DNA of 64,000 nucleotides from JALSRK01 sp964461995 (GTDB lineage: Bacteria > Acidobacteriota > Terriglobia > Bryobacterales > Bryobacteraceae): contig CAYWXL010000011.1 in assembly GCA_964461995.1 (NCBI GenBank), positions 1 to 64,000 on the forward strand. The letters run 5' to 3'. Below the pieces are notes generated by a model that made no database searches, was not told the origin of the DNA, and was given only the letters and a program-made list of their open reading frames with translations. The translations under genes and the position numbers were made by a program. Every line of letters starts with the position of its first letter. Positions within the stretch are counted from its first letter, which is position 1. Of the stretch, positions 49,700 to 58,711 are shown piece after piece.

Positions 49700-51232
49700 A
49701 TGAGAGCCGTTACACGAGGGAAAGGCGAACGTGGAATCGCACTGATGATCACCGCCCTTTCGACCTTGGTGATTGTGCCGGTCGTGGGGCTGGCCATCGA
49801 CGCGGGTTTTCTTTACGTCGTGAAGGCGAAGCTGGTTGCGGCCACCGACGCGGCGGCGATCGCCGCGGCACGATCGCTATCGAAGGGTCTGACCCTTGCC
49901 GAACAAGAGAGTTCGGCCATCGCCCGCGCCCAGGCCTTTTTCAACGCGAATTTCCCCGATGGCTTTTTCAACACCAGGAACAAAAGCGTCACCGTACAGG
50001 TAGCCGAGACGGCATATCGTACCCGGACCGTGTACGTCCAGGGCTCCGTGGACGCGGGCCTGTACTTCATGCGGCTGTTCGGTTACGATCACACGACGGT
50101 CCGCTCCGCGGGCAAGGCCTCACGGCGCGACGTGAACGTCATTCTGGTTCTTGACCGGTCGGGTTCCATGGACGCCTCGAACTCTTGTGAGCCCATGAAG
50201 GAGGCGGCCCAACTCTTCGTAAATCAGTTTGCCAACGGACGGGACCGGCTCGGGTTGATCACTTTCGGAATGAGCTACCTCACCGCGTTTCCGCCGAGCC
50301 AGGATTTCAAACCCGGCTTGGCCAACACCATCGCTCAGATCGACTGTTCCGGCGGTACCGGTACCGCTCAAGCGCTGTGGAAAGGTTATGAACTCCTCCA
50401 GGCGATCGACGAGCCGGGTACCTTGAACCTGATTGTGTTCTTCACCGACGGTCTGCCGAACGGCATAACCGCTGAGTTCCCGGTGAAAAAGCTCTCCGAC
50501 GTTCGTTACGGCCACGGGTGGTACCCTTACAGTTCGACCCGCTACTTGTACAATATGGAGCCTAGCCCTTGCCGGGACGCCAACGGAGAGCGGTACGACC
50601 GGAGGCCCTGGGATCGCTACCGCCGCTATTATGCGCCGAACTGGAACCCATACTGGAATCCCCAACCGAAGACCGGTGTCCTGGCGGCGCAGGGTAACGC
50701 CACCTACTCGCTCGGCTACACGTATGGGATCACTTACATGCAAGCGGCGTCCGTTACGAATCACCGCGAAGTGCCGATTTCAGACAGTTATGGGTGTGAC
50801 TTCGCCAGCAACGGCTGGAAGGTGCGGCGCGATATCGCCTATATCCCGGACTACGACCTATACGGCAACTCCACCCGGGGATATCTGCCCGTTTACACGT
50901 TCCCGGCCGGACACCCGTACGCAGGCAAGATTCGTCCTGACCGGCCGATCAGCATTGGACGGGCGTCAAAGAACGCGGCCGACAACGCCGCCCGCCGCAT
51001 GCGGCAGGATCCCCGTCTCAGCGTCGTCATCTATACGATCGGCCTGGGTGACCCGACTGGAACGGTTACCCCTCCGGACGACGATTTCATGATGCGCGTA
51101 GCCAACGACCCCAACAGTCCGGCTTACAACCCGAACGAACCGGAGGGGCTGTACGTCTTCGCCCCGGACCGCGGGCAGCTTGCCCAGGCGTTCTATCGGG
51201 TAGCTTCCGAGATTCTGCGCCTGTCGCAGTAG
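49700..51232 (+). CDS. TadG-like protein with VWA domain
   Basis: 510-residue protein related to Tad pilus assembly proteins. After the basic start, the anchor GIALMITALSTLVIVPVVGL (about 12-31) carries the Tad-type helix. The region up to about 140 resembles the TadE/G Ala-rich segment (ATDAAAIAAARSLSKG). A von Willebrand A domain follows, with the MIDAS start DRSGSMDAS (about 152-160) and a threonine/aspartate continuation (FFTDGLPNG). ATG 49700 has GAGGGGG 6 nt upstream. The C-terminus (YRVASEILRLSQ) matches the end of related TadG-VWA proteins. It probably acts in envelope-bound pilus or secretion assembly. Confidence 0.84.
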   Translation: MRAVTRGKGERGIALMITALSTLVIVPVVGLAIDAGFLYVVKAKLVAATDAAAIAAARSLSKGLTLAEQESSAIARAQAFFNANFPDGFFNTRNKSVTVQVAETAYRTRTVYVQGSVDAGLYFMRLFGYDHTTVRSAGKASRRDVNVILVLDRSGSMDASNSCEPMKEAAQLFVNQFANGRDRLGLITFGMSYLTAFPPSQDFKPGLANTIAQIDCSGGTGTAQALWKGYELLQAIDEPGTLNLIVFFTDGLPNGITAEFPVKKLSDVRYGHGWYPYSSTRYLYNMEPSPCRDANGERYDRRPWDRYRRYYAPNWNPYWNPQPKTGVLAAQGNATYSLGYTYGITYMQAASVTNHREVPISDSYGCDFASNGWKVRRDIAYIPDYDLYGNSTRGYLPVYTFPAGHPYAGKIRPDRPISIGRASKNAADNAARRMRQDPRLSVVIYTIGLGDPTGTVTPPDDDFMMRVANDPNSPAYNPNEPEGLYVFAPDRGQLAQAFYRVASEILRLSQ

Positions 51233-51714
51233 CGCCCGCTCACAGCGGTCGCGGAGTATCCTCCGATCCCGGGGGGTGGACCCGCCCCCGGGTCTCCGCA
51301 GACTGAACTGCGTGACACGGACCTCTATCTTCCGGGCGCTGTGCCGCCGATCGCGAAAGTCACCTAGACGCGGCCTTTGCTGGTCCGCCATTCGGGGGTC
51401 CTTCCAGCAGGCCGCCTTCGTGAGGCGGGGCCCCGTCGCGGGCCACTTGCCGTCCTGGGTTGGTCGCCGCGGAGCGCGGAGTACCGCCCACTTCGAAGAT
51501 CGGCTCCCCCGCTTTTCCTGACCGGCCGAGGGTCCCGGTCCCGGATCTCCGCCAAGAGTCCGCTTTGCCTTCCCCATTGCCCGGTCCTTCTCGATCTATG
51601 GACCCACCGGAGGAGCCGGTACGGTTCAAGTTTTGATGACCATTTCGCGTCGGACGAAGCTAAAGTCTCCTGGTCCCGTGCGGTGTGGGAAAATGAGGGG
51701 TTCTGGAGTGCACC
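51233..51714 (+). other. 482-bp gap before acnA, no gene recognised
   Basis: Open frames of about 80-110 codons here have biased, Arg/Ser/Pro-rich translations, no Shine-Dalgarno sequence and no recognisable motif. A GC-rich hairpin, CCCGGGGG (51268-51275) with CCCCCGGG (51285-51292), may end the tad transcript. The acnA promoter should lie near 51620-51700 but no clear -35/-10 pair is seen. Confidence 0.5.
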
Positions 51715-54378
51715 ATGATGCCTGTTGTCAATTCTTTCAACGCTGAGAGCACGCTTCGCGTGGGTGATCGCGAATACCGGATATTCCGTCTCGATGCTCT
51801 GGAGAAGGCGGGTGTAGGGACGGTCTCCCGCCTGCCCTACTCGATCAAGATCCTGCTCGAGAACCTGTTGCGCCATGAGGACGGCCGGACGGTCCGTGCC
51901 GAGGACATTGAATTCGTGGCGAAATGGGACGGCAAGCCGGTCCAGAAAGAGATCAGCTTCATGCCGGCCCGGGTCCTGCTGCAGGACTTCACGGGCGTGC
52001 CGGCGGTGGTCGATCTGGCCGCGATGCGCGACGCGCTCAAGGAGATGGGCGCCGATCCGAAGAAGGCGAACCCGCTGCTGCCAGTGGACTTGGTGATCGA
52101 CCATTCCGTGCAGGTGGACAAGTTCGGCTCGCCGGATGCAGTGGACTTCAACGCCCTGATGGAGTTCCATCGCAACCGGGAACGGTACGCTTTCCTGCGT
52201 TGGGGGCAGCAGGCGTTCCGGAACTTCCGCGTGGTGCCGCCGGACACAGGCATCGTGCACCAGATCAATCTGGAGTACCTGGCTAGCGTGGTCTTTCTGA
52301 AGAACCACGGGGCTGCCGCCGCCTACCCGGACACGCTGGTGGGCACGGATTCGCACACGACGATGATCAACGGGCTCGGCGTCCTGGGCTGGGGCGTGGG
52401 GGGCATCGAAGCCGAGGCGTGTATGCTGGGCCAACCGATCTCGATGCTGCTGCCGCCGGTGGTGGGCTTCAAGCTTTACGGCGAGCTACCCGAGGGCGCT
52501 ACGGCGACGGACCTGGTGCTGACGGTGACCGAGCTGCTGCGCAAGAAAGGGGTGGTCGGCAAGTTCGTCGAATACTACGGCCCGGGGCTGGCTTCGCTAA
52601 CGCTGGCCGACCGCGCCACGATCGCCAACATGGGTCCGGAATACGGCGCCACGGCGGGCTTCTTCCCGGTGGACGAGCTGACCCTCGAGTACCTGCGGCT
52701 CACCGGGCGGAGCGAGGAGCAGGTGGCGCTGGTCGAGGGGTATTGCAAGGAGCAGGGCCTGTTCCGCACGCCGCAGTCGCCCGAGCCGGTCTTCTCGGAA
52801 ACCGTGGAGCTGGATCTGGGAACGGTGAGGCCCTCGCTGGCCGGGCCGAAGCGGCCCCAGGACCGCATCGAGCTGCCGGAGATGAAGAAAGCGTTCGTGA
52901 GCCTGGTCCAGGGTGAGCCGAAGCGCGCCGAGGTGGAGCTCGGCGGCCGCAAGGAAACGATCCAGGACGGCGCGGTGGTCATCGCGGCGATCACCAGTTG
53001 CACGAACACCTCGAACCCGTCGGTGATGCTGGGGGCCGGCCTGGTGGCGAAAAAGGCAGTCGAGCGGGGGCTGACGGTGAAGCCGTGGGTGAAGACGTCG
53101 CTCGCGCCGGGCTCGAAGGTGGTGACGGACTACCTGCGGGAATCCGGACTGCTGGCGGCGCTTGAGCAGTTGAAGTTCCACGTGGTGGGCTACGGCTGCA
53201 CCACCTGCATTGGCAACTCCGGGCCGTTGCCCGAGCCGGTGGCCAAGGCGGTGACCGAGAGCGGGCTGATCGCCGCCAGCGTGCTGAGCGGCAACCGCAA
53301 CTTCGAGGGCCGGGTGAACCCGCTCACCCGCGCCAACTACCTCGCCTCGCCGCCGCTGGTGGTGGCCTACGCGATCGCCGGCCGGGTGGACATCGACCTG
53401 ACCCGGGAGCCTCTGGGGAAAGATAGAGATGGCAACGACGTCTTCCTGAAGGACATCTGGCCGGCGCCTGGGGAACTGCGCGAGGTAATGGCCAAGAGCG
53501 TCCGCCCGGAGATGTTCCGCGAGGCCTATGGACGGGTCTTCGAGGGTAGCGAACAGTGGCGGGCCATCCAGGTGCCGGAGGGGGACTCCTACGCCTGGGA
53601 CGAGAAATCGACCTACGTGAAGCACCCGCCCTTCTTCGAAAACATGAGCGGGCCGGGTGAGAAGCTGGCGGACCTGGGGGGCCTGCGGACGCTGCTCGTG
53701 CTCGGCGACACCGTGACGACGGACCACATCTCGCCGGCCGGAGCCATCCCGCCGGACAGCCCCGCCGGGCAGTACCTGATCGCCCACGGCGTCGAGCCCA
53801 AGGACTTCAACAGCTACGGCTCGCGGCGCGGGAACCACGAAGTGATGATGCGGGGCACTTTCGCCAACATCCGCATCCGCAACCAGCTCGCCCCGGGTAC
53901 CGAGGGCGGCTGGACGCGGCACCAGCCCTCGGGCGAGCAGATGACGGTCTTCGACGCCGCCATGCGCTACAAGCAGGAGGGCGTGGGGCTGATCGTGATC
54001 GCCGGCAAGGAGTATGGCACGGGCTCCTCACGCGACTGGGCGGCGAAAGGCCCGGCGCTGCTAGGGGTGAAGGCCGTGCTGGCCGAGAGCTTCGAGCGCA
54101 TCCACCGGTCAAACCTGGTGGGGATGGGAATCCTGCCGGTGGAGTTCCTGCCCGGAGAGAACCGCGAGAGCCTGGGGCTGACCGGAACCGAAGAGTACTC
54201 GATCGAAGGCCTTGAGCAGGCGGTCGCCGGCGACCGGATCGCCACCATGAGGGCCCGGGCCGCCGACGGCTCGGAGAAGAGCTTCCGGGTGAAGGTGCGG
54301 CTGGATACGCCCAAAGAGGTGGACTACTACCGCCACGGCGGCATCCTGAAGTACGTGCTACGGCAACTGGCTCAGTGA
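51715..54378 (+). CDS. acnA: Aconitate hydratase
   Basis: TCA-cycle enzyme interconverting citrate and isocitrate, with a [4Fe-4S] cluster, 887 residues. The cluster ligands are visible as Cys429 (ITSCTNTSNP) and Cys495 and Cys498 (GYGCTTCIGNSG). Other signatures are GTDSHTTMINGLGVLGWGVG and the C-terminal swivel domain with GKEYGTGSSRDWAAKG. Overall order and length fit the AcnA/IRP1 branch, not AcnB. Two adjacent ATGs (51715, 51718) are possible starts; no strong Shine-Dalgarno sequence is seen. It is convergent with the S24 peptidase gene. Confidence 0.97.
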   Translation: MMPVVNSFNAESTLRVGDREYRIFRLDALEKAGVGTVSRLPYSIKILLENLLRHEDGRTVRAEDIEFVAKWDGKPVQKEISFMPARVLLQDFTGVPAVVDLAAMRDALKEMGADPKKANPLLPVDLVIDHSVQVDKFGSPDAVDFNALMEFHRNRERYAFLRWGQQAFRNFRVVPPDTGIVHQINLEYLASVVFLKNHGAAAAYPDTLVGTDSHTTMINGLGVLGWGVGGIEAEACMLGQPISMLLPPVVGFKLYGELPEGATATDLVLTVTELLRKKGVVGKFVEYYGPGLASLTLADRATIANMGPEYGATAGFFPVDELTLEYLRLTGRSEEQVALVEGYCKEQGLFRTPQSPEPVFSETVELDLGTVRPSLAGPKRPQDRIELPEMKKAFVSLVQGEPKRAEVELGGRKETIQDGAVVIAAITSCTNTSNPSVMLGAGLVAKKAVERGLTVKPWVKTSLAPGSKVVTDYLRESGLLAALEQLKFHVVGYGCTTCIGNSGPLPEPVAKAVTESGLIAASVLSGNRNFEGRVNPLTRANYLASPPLVVAYAIAGRVDIDLTREPLGKDRDGNDVFLKDIWPAPGELREVMAKSVRPEMFREAYGRVFEGSEQWRAIQVPEGDSYAWDEKSTYVKHPPFFENMSGPGEKLADLGGLRTLLVLGDTVTTDHISPAGAIPPDSPAGQYLIAHGVEPKDFNSYGSRRGNHEVMMRGTFANIRIRNQLAPGTEGGWTRHQPSGEQMTVFDAAMRYKQEGVGLIVIAGKEYGTGSSRDWAAKGPALLGVKAVLAESFERIHRSNLVGMGILPVEFLPGENRESLGLTGTEEYSIEGLEQAVAGDRIATMRARAADGSEKSFRVKVRLDTPKEVDYYRHGGILKYVLRQLAQ

Positions 54379-54387
54379 GCGGCGGGC

Positions 54388-54412
54388 AGTCCGGGGTAGC
54401 GGCCCCCGGGCT
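54388..54412. terminator. Bidirectional hairpin between acnA and the S24 gene
   Basis: AGTCCGGGG (54388-54396), seven-base loop, CCCCGGGCT (54404-54412) form a 9-bp stem with one T-G pair. It fills most of the 34-bp gap between convergent stops at 54378 and 54413. It lacks a U-tract. Confidence 0.48.
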
Positions 54413-55219
54413 TCAATCCAGTACGCATACGAACTCGGCGATAGTGCGGATTTTTTCCGCTTCGGCTGAGTCGGGGTCGATCTCCCAGGCCTCGAACTCG
54501 GGGTTCAGCGGCTCCATGATGATCTTTTCGTGGCGCCAACTGTCGCCCTCGGTCCGCTTGAAGGACTTGTAGCGCTTGACGGTGTAGCGCTCGCCGCCCG
54601 CTTCGGACTCTTCGAGGTTCTCGACGAGTAGGAGCTTGCCCTGGCGCGTTCCGGCGACGCCGGCGCGGAAGACGCAGCGTGCGCCGTCGGGGATCACCGG
54701 CTCCATCGAGCGGCCGGTGACGGTGGCGACGAACATCTTGTTGTGCAGCCGGAGCTGCGGGGGAGCTTCCACCCATCCCTCGGGCTCGACGGCCACATTC
54801 TCACCGAACTTGCCCGCTGCGGCCCGGCAGGAGTAGACGGGCAGGTGGGTCTCAAAAGGGAGCACGGTGGAGGGGACGCGCTCGTTGTAGAGGCGGTTCA
54901 GGGCGCGGTCGAAATCCCCCAAAAGCACGGACTCCCGCTCGGAGATGCGCAGCACGTTCGAGAGCGTATCCTCGAGATGGGTCAGGAAGGTCTCGGGACC
55001 CATCTCGTGGGTCTTGGCGCGGAGGTCGTCCTCGAGGAGTTCCAGGACTTCAGCGTCTTCCTCGGGAGCGATTTCGTACCAGTCCCGCCGCAGGCGGAGC
55101 CCGAGGCGGCCGGTCTCGGGGTCATAGAGAATCACCCCGGCCGGCTCGGGTTCCCGTCCCGGCAGGGCGAGTTCCAGCACCGAGCAGGCCCCTTGCCGTG
55201 TTGCGGTCACGCCGGCCAT
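54413..55219 (-). CDS. S24 (LexA/UmuD-fold) peptidase with a non-HTH N-terminal domain
   Basis: 268 residues from ATG 55219 (GAGGA 5 nt upstream; an adjacent ATG at 55222 is also possible). The C-terminal half is a LexA-type self-cleaving serine/lysine protease fold: Ala135-Gly136 in CRAAAGKFGE fits the scissile bond position, Ser171 lies in TGRSMEPVIPDG and Lys215 in YTVKRYKS. In place of a helix-turn-helix, residues 1-110 form an acidic, partly helical domain (VILYDPETGRLGLRLRRDW, then ETFLTHLEDTLSNVL). It vaguely resembles DUF3037-type domains (uncertain). It could be a self-cleaving regulator that acts through protein contacts, or a signal-peptidase-like sensor. The VWA gene lies 74 bp upstream on the same strand. 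Confidence 0.75.
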   Translation of the reverse strand: MAGVTATRQGACSVLELALPGREPEPAGVILYDPETGRLGLRLRRDWYEIAPEEDAEVLELLEDDLRAKTHEMGPETFLTHLEDTLSNVLRISERESVLLGDFDRALNRLYNERVPSTVLPFETHLPVYSCRAAAGKFGENVAVEPEGWVEAPPQLRLHNKMFVATVTGRSMEPVIPDGARCVFRAGVAGTRQGKLLLVENLEESEAGGERYTVKRYKSFKRTEGDSWRHEKIIMEPLNPEFEAWEIDPDSAEAEKIRTIAEFVCVLD

Positions 55220-55293
55220 CATGTTCCTCAATCATCTTATCGGGATCGTGGACGGATGCGAGCAGAGGGGACCAGAGGAAAAAGATCCAGAGC

Positions 55294-56343
55294 TTACGGC
55301 GCGTACGGGTAATACCCGCTCCGGTGCCGCACCTTTACGTTCGGCAGGTTGACCACGACCCGGATCTTACGGAAGATCCGCGGGTCGTCGTCGGCCGAAG
55401 TGGGCCGGTAGCGCAGGATGTAACGGGTGGTGATATCGCCGGTCAAAGCGGCGATCGTGTCGAAAAGCCGCTCGGCCAAGTGCGAGGCATAACTGCCGGT
55501 CCCTACCGTCAGAGCGTAATTGCCCGCATCCTGGGGCTTGGACAGGTAGCCGGCGACGTCGTCGTAAATGTCATCCAGCGGATACTCGACGCGGCCGCCG
55601 GTCTCGCGGGCCAGCCGGACAAGGTTGCTCTCCTCTTCTCCATAGAACTCGAAAGCCACGGTGGAGATGCCGTAGATGGTCACCAGGTTGCGCTGGGCCA
55701 CCTCGATCGCCTCCTCGAGGGTCCGGTTGCTGGCGTTGTCATGGCCGTCGCCCATGATGATCAGCACGCGCCGGGGCTCGATAGGTTCACCTTCGACGAG
55801 CTGGCGGCTGGTGCATGCCATGTAGATGGCGTCGAACAGCGCCGCTCCGCCGCCCGGCTTCATCTCCCGGATGGCATCGAGGATGGGCCCTGGCTCCCAG
55901 GTGGTGTTCACGAGCAGTTCCGGCTCGTTGGCATAAGAAATGAGGTAGCCGCTAAAACGGGGATCTTCGGGCATCAGCGCCAGAACGAGCTCGATGGCCG
56001 CCTCCCGGAAGCGCTTCCACCGCAGCCGGATCGTGTTGGACTGCTCGATGAGGAAGCCGATGACGATGGGCTGGTTGTGCTCGGCGCTGAAGAAGGTGAT
56101 CTCCTGCTCGACGCCCTGGTCGAAGATCTTGAAGTCTTCCTTGGTGAGGTTGGTGACGAACCGGCCCTTCTCGTCGGTCACGCTGACCGGCACGATGACC
56201 TCATCCACCCGGACCCGGATCGGGGAGGCGCCTTCTTCGCCGGCGTATTGGGATTGTCCGCCGGCCGCCGGCTCAGGCTCCGAACCGGCCTGGCCGAAGA
56301 GGAGCGACGCCGCCAGGCACCCGGCAAGTAAACGACCCAGCAT
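55294..56343 (-). CDS. Secreted VWA domain protein of the Acidobacterial type
   Basis: 349-residue exported protein (signal peptide LLAGCLAASLLFGQAGS). It follows the pattern of the VWFA-related Acidobacterial domain: N-terminal strand VRVDEVIVPVSVTDEKG, then LTKEDFKIFDQGVEQEI, a VWA core and the C-terminal VRHRSGYYPYAP. The metal-binding DxSxS at the start of the VWA core is degenerate (LIEQSNTIR), although MGDGHDNAS supplies later residues. The function of this large family is unknown. ATG 56343 has GGGAG 9 nt upstream and a TATAAT at 56365-56370. It may be co-transcribed with the S24 peptidase gene. Confidence 0.88.
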   Translation of the reverse strand: MLGRLLAGCLAASLLFGQAGSEPEPAAGGQSQYAGEEGASPIRVRVDEVIVPVSVTDEKGRFVTNLTKEDFKIFDQGVEQEITFFSAEHNQPIVIGFLIEQSNTIRLRWKRFREAAIELVLALMPEDPRFSGYLISYANEPELLVNTTWEPGPILDAIREMKPGGGAALFDAIYMACTSRQLVEGEPIEPRRVLIIMGDGHDNASNRTLEEAIEVAQRNLVTIYGISTVAFEFYGEEESNLVRLARETGGRVEYPLDDIYDDVAGYLSKPQDAGNYALTVGTGSYASHLAERLFDTIAALTGDITTRYILRYRPTSADDDPRIFRKIRVVVNLPNVKVRHRSGYYPYAP

Positions 56344-56364
56344 CGGTGGATACTCCCTGCCTCG

Positions 56365-56370
56365 ATTATA
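56365..56370 (-). promoter_or_regulatory. -10 box (TATAAT) of the VWA gene
   Basis: A perfect TATAAT on the minus strand, predicted start near 56358, leaves a 15-nt leader holding the GGGAG Shine-Dalgarno sequence. No convincing -35 is found at 16-18 bp. Confidence 0.45.
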
Positions 56371-56463
56371 CTGGACGGCCGCAGGAACCGAGACGTTGCC
56401 GCCAGGTACCGGGCGCCGAGTTTACACCGTTCCCCGCCGGTCTGGTCCAGAAGGCGAAAGCTC

Positions 56464-57099
56464 TCACCGGGCCGGATAGCCGACGGCTTGGGCCAGGATG
56501 ATCTGCTGGTCCCGGCGCAACCCGAGCAGCCGGGCCAGGGGCGGGGCGTCGGTGGAAGCGTGAATCACGGTCCCAAGACCTTCGGAAGCGCAGTACAGAT
56601 AGACGTTCTGTCCGATGAAGCCGGCGTGGGCGTAAGCGAATTTCTCCTTTTCCCAGACTGGGGTGCGCGGGGTCCGGCCGTGGTCCGCTACGTAGACGAG
56701 GCTCACCGGGGCCTGGGCTGAGTAAGCCGCCGTACCGGTGGCGGCCCGGTGGTCCCCTTCGAGGACTGGATGCAGAGCGTGGCGGGCGGGCAAGTAGAGG
56801 TAGACGCCGTCGGCGGTGAAGACGTAGATGTCGATCTCCTGCTGGTTCCAGGCCGAAGGAGCGGTGCGCATGCCAGCGTCGGGCCGGTTGATGCCGAAGG
56901 CTGCCCAGAGCAGGTTGGAAAGGACCTGCTCTGGCAGGGGCTTGGAGCTGAAATCCCGGGTCGAACGGCGGGTTTTGAGCGCCTGCATCAAAGGACGCCC
57001 GCCGGTGGTGTCCGGCGGAGGGAGCTGGACGGCCTCGGTGGCGGCGAGAGGCGCTGCGGCGACAACGCTGCAGAGGAAGGCCTTTGCAATCACTCTCAT
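56464..57099 (-). CDS. SagB/ThcOx-type nitroreductase family protein, exported
   Basis: 211-residue FMN-dependent oxidoreductase-like protein from ATG 57099. The N-terminus AKAFLCSVVAAAPLAATEA is a signal peptide, unusual for nitroreductases but seen in secreted SagB relatives. The FMN-binding opening MQALKTRRSTRDFSSKPLP and NLLWAAFGINRP, the core APSAWNQQEIDIYVF, and the ending ILAQAVGYP fit the family. A longer in-frame reading to 57273 adds sequence without coding character. The substrate is unknown. It lies before the VWA gene on the same strand, 120 bp away, and is divergent from the efflux genes. Confidence 0.8.
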   Translation of the reverse strand: MRVIAKAFLCSVVAAAPLAATEAVQLPPPDTTGGRPLMQALKTRRSTRDFSSKPLPEQVLSNLLWAAFGINRPDAGMRTAPSAWNQQEIDIYVFTADGVYLYLPARHALHPVLEGDHRAATGTAAYSAQAPVSLVYVADHGRTPRTPVWEKEKFAYAHAGFIGQNVYLYCASEGLGTVIHASTDAPPLARLLGLRRDQQIILAQAVGYPAR

Positions 57100-57403
57100 C
57101 TCGTCCACAGCATAGCAACGGCCCGCCGCGAGAAGACGATGCCAACCCCTGGCGCCGCCCTCGGGGATAAATGACAGGAGGCGATTTCGCAAAGGGCCCT
57201 TCCACTTCGGCCTTCGCCGGGGCCGGGACGGGGAAAGACGGGAATTTGAGAAACTGAATTCAAACGCCGTCATCGGTAACCCCCGTTTAGAGGAAGTCGC
57301 CTTGACAGGAGAAGACTCGCTCTTCGGCCGGTATGCGGGCGGAAAGACGCTTTGCCTGCGGTGTACCGGGTTCCGGTGATTCCTGAGAGGTGTTTCGAGT
57401 AAC
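57100..57403. other. 304-bp divergent intergenic region, promoters not resolved
   Basis: Between the nitroreductase start and the efflux adaptor GTG. A TTGACA at 57302-57307 is present but no -10 box is found at 16-18 bp (the next TATG-like box is 23 bp away). No gene or repeat is seen. Confidence 0.45.
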
Positions 57404-58711
57404 GTGAAGAACGGTTTGATCCTGGTGCTCGTCGCATTGTTGATTGGCGGCGGAGCTTACATCTTCAAGCAATCGGCGGAGGACGGTGGCGGGGAGCGGA
57501 GCGCCCAGGGGCCGCCCCGGGGCCGGGGCCGAGGGCCGCGGGTGCGGACGATTACGGTCCGGCCGGTGAAGGTCGAGAAGGGGGTCATCCGCGAGCGGCT
57601 GTTGCTGACCGGATCCTTGAAACCGAAGGAGCAGGTGGATGTGACGCCGAAATCCACCGGCCGGGTCCAGCGGATCCTCGTGCACGTGGGAGACCGGGTC
57701 CGGGTGGGGGATCTGATCGCCGAACTCGAACGGGACGAGCTGGAGCAGCAGGTACGGCGGGCCGAGGCGGCCATCGAGGTCTCTCGGGCGGCGCTGGCGC
57801 AGCGGAGGGCGGAACTGGCGAATGCGGAAACCGTGCTCCGGCGCGCCGAAAAGCTGCGGGAAGAGGGGTTGATCGCCCCGCAGGACTACGAGATGCAGCG
57901 GACCCAGGCGGCGGTAGTGCGCTCGCAGGTCAAGTTGAGCGAGGCGCAGGTGCGGCAAGCCGAGGCCGAGTTGCGGGAGCTGAAGATCCAGCTCGAGCAG
58001 ACGCGGATCTACGCTCCTATCCGCGGGCAGGTCGCCGCGCGGTATGTGGACGTCGGAGCGTTGGTGAGCCCCAACACCCCCGTGGTCAAGATCGTGAACT
58101 TGCAGACGCTGATCACCTCGGCCAACGTGCCGGAGCGCGACGTGGGCAAGCTCCGCGTGGGCAATCGGGCGGTAGTGCGGGTGGACGCCTTCGGAGACCG
58201 CGAATTCACCGGCCGCGTGGCGCGCATCGCCCCGGTGCTGGACGCCGCCACTCGGAGCGCGAACATCGAGATCGAGATTCCCAACCCGGGCAGCCTTCTC
58301 AAGGCGGAGATGTTCGCCCGAGTGGAGCTGGATCTGGCGACAACCCGCGAGGCCGTGCTGATCCCACGCGAGGCGCTCGTGTATCGCGGGTCGCAGGCCG
58401 GCGTTTACTTGATCAAAGATGACCGCCCGGAGTTCCGGCCCATCGAAACGGGGCTCACCCAGGGCGGCCGGGTCGAGGTGTTGGCGAACCTCGAACCGGG
58501 TATCGAGATAGTGGGCCAGGGCTCGGCGATGCTGAGCGAGGGCGACCGTATCCGGATTGCCGGCCGTGGGGAACAGCGGCCCCCCGGCGGCGGCCGAAAC
58601 TCATCAGGTCCGGCTAAAAGAGCCGCCCGGCCGGAAGGGTGGCCGCCGAAAAGCGATGGCCCCCCACCAGACCGGGCGGAGGATCGAACTCAGGGGAGAC
58701 GCGGGCGATGA
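57404..58711 (+). CDS. RND efflux periplasmic adaptor (membrane fusion protein)
   Basis: 435 residues from GTG 57404. An N-terminal membrane helix (LILVLVALLIGGGAYIF) leads to a lipoyl/HlyD half (TGRVQRILVHVGDRVRVGDL), a coiled-coil hairpin (about 115-190) with long heptads, the second lipoyl half (RIYAPIRGQVAARYVDVGAL) and a beta-barrel (PERDVGKLRVGNRAVVRVDAF). The C-terminus is a Gly/Pro/Arg-rich tail. The stop overlaps the next gene at ATGA (58708-58711). No TolC-like outer-membrane gene is present, so a channel must be encoded elsewhere. No lipoprotein Cys is seen. Confidence 0.9.
   Translation: MKNGLILVLVALLIGGGAYIFKQSAEDGGGERSAQGPPRGRGRGPRVRTITVRPVKVEKGVIRERLLLTGSLKPKEQVDVTPKSTGRVQRILVHVGDRVRVGDLIAELERDELEQQVRRAEAAIEVSRAALAQRRAELANAETVLRRAEKLREEGLIAPQDYEMQRTQAAVVRSQVKLSEAQVRQAEAELRELKIQLEQTRIYAPIRGQVAARYVDVGALVSPNTPVVKIVNLQTLITSANVPERDVGKLRVGNRAVVRVDAFGDREFTGRVARIAPVLDAATRSANIEIEIPNPGSLLKAEMFARVELDLATTREAVLIPREALVYRGSQAGVYLIKDDRPEFRPIETGLTQGGRVEVLANLEPGIEIVGQGSAMLSEGDRIRIAGRGEQRPPGGGRNSSGPAKRAARPEGWPPKSDGPPPDRAEDRTQGRRGR

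Noticed and set aside
51377..51718. A 113-codon frame ahead of acnA
   Set aside because: No Shine-Dalgarno sequence, biased Arg/Ser/Pro translation and an overlap with the acnA start; probably chance.
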